From NCBI GenBank assembly GCA_015229045.1, contig JADGCJ010000153.1:1-7886 (forward strand): a stretch of 7,886 nt of DNA, in the 5' to 3' direction. Shown here piece after piece: positions 7,750-7,886 of the stretch. Every line of letters begins with the position of its first letter. Positions within the stretch are counted from its first letter, which is position 1. Source of the DNA: Magnetococcales bacterium (GTDB lineage Bacteria; Pseudomonadota; Magnetococcia; Magnetococcales; DC0425bin3). Below the pieces are notes generated by a model. The model saw only the letters and a program-made list of their open reading frames with translations. It was not told the origin of the DNA and did not search any database. The position numbers and the translations under genes were made by a program.

Positions 7750-7886
7750 ATTTATTTCGAGATGCGTCGTTTTTTTAAATCATTGGTAACTATTCGGCCA
7801 CCCGGCAACGAATCGGGGTCCAGGGGACTGACTCCCTGGCAGGTCCAGGACAGAGTCCTGGTGGGGTTCGGGGCGAAGCCCTGACA
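7750..7886 (+). repeat. Dispersed intergenic repeat, right copy, with chained hairpins
   Basis: Positions 7750-7853 match the left copy (1-102) in inverted orientation. The element starts 61 bases after the livF stop and runs off the window. It contains CGAGATGCGTCG followed by seven Ts (7770-7776), then GGTAACTATTC, then three overlapping hairpins: CCAGGG/CCCTGG (7820-7839), CCTGG/CCAGG (7835-7849) and CCAGGAC/GTCCTGG (7845-7861). The small stem GGGC-GAA-GCCC follows. The last part (7845-7886) has the same module order as 1436-1490. The T-run could act in termination, but no clean stem precedes it. The preceding 7689-7749 holds nothing I recognise. Confidence 0.85.

Noticed and set aside
7749..7781. 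GATTTA/TAAATC pair around a T-run after livF, as a possible terminator
   Set aside because: The stem is only 6 AT-rich pairs with a 21-base loop, and the T-run lies inside it, not after it. The left copy does not preserve this pairing.
1..7886. Composite transposon bounded by the inverted repeats
   Set aside because: There is no transposase or integrase gene, no target-site duplication can be judged at the edges, and the repeats are too GC-rich and hairpin-laden to look like insertion sequence ends.

Overview
The window is about 7.9 kb of moderately GC-rich, gene-dense DNA from a Gram-negative bacterium, most likely a proteobacterium. Two proteins have Sec-type signal peptides, and one of these is a periplasmic multiheme c-type cytochrome. 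The main content is a complete high-affinity branched-chain amino acid (Liv/HAAT) ABC transporter. The dispersed repeats, with the reading TPQSAGIFDKM / MKDFIGASPQTP in their translated frames, remind me of genomes of magnetotactic cocci (Magnetococcales). That placement is recalled, not computed, and is weak.

Layout from left to right: positions 1-102 hold one copy of a dispersed repeat. A minus-strand gene (110-1415 plus stop) encodes a signal-peptide protein with a degenerate metallophosphatase-like N-terminal part and four CxxCH haem motifs. Between it and the divergent plus-strand genes lies a repeat-rich spacer (about 1430-1548) with a strong hairpin and a 45-bp tandem duplication. A bacteriohemerythrin and a single-domain STAS anti-sigma-factor antagonist follow. 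Then comes the operon livJ-livH-livM-livG-livF (2551-7688): binding protein, two permeases and two ATPases. The last four genes overlap by 4 bases each, and an 11-bp stem-loop separates livJ from livH. Positions 7750-7886 hold a second copy of the dispersed repeat, inverted relative to the first.

How the genes work together: the Liv proteins form one uptake machine for leucine, isoleucine, valine or related amino acids. LivJ captures the substrate in the periplasm, LivH and LivM form the channel, and LivG and LivF hydrolyse ATP. The STAS gene lies only 53 bases upstream of livJ and may be on the same transcript, but no kinase or sigma factor partner is visible. The hemerythrin and the cytochrome are redox or O2-binding proteins with no obvious link to transport.

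The coding genes are of known families. The most unusual structure is in the repeats: a near-perfect inverted pair brackets the whole gene set, each copy lies just past the 3' end of the outermost gene, and both carry chains of alternating CCAGG/CCTGG hairpins. I did not find evidence for a wholly new system.
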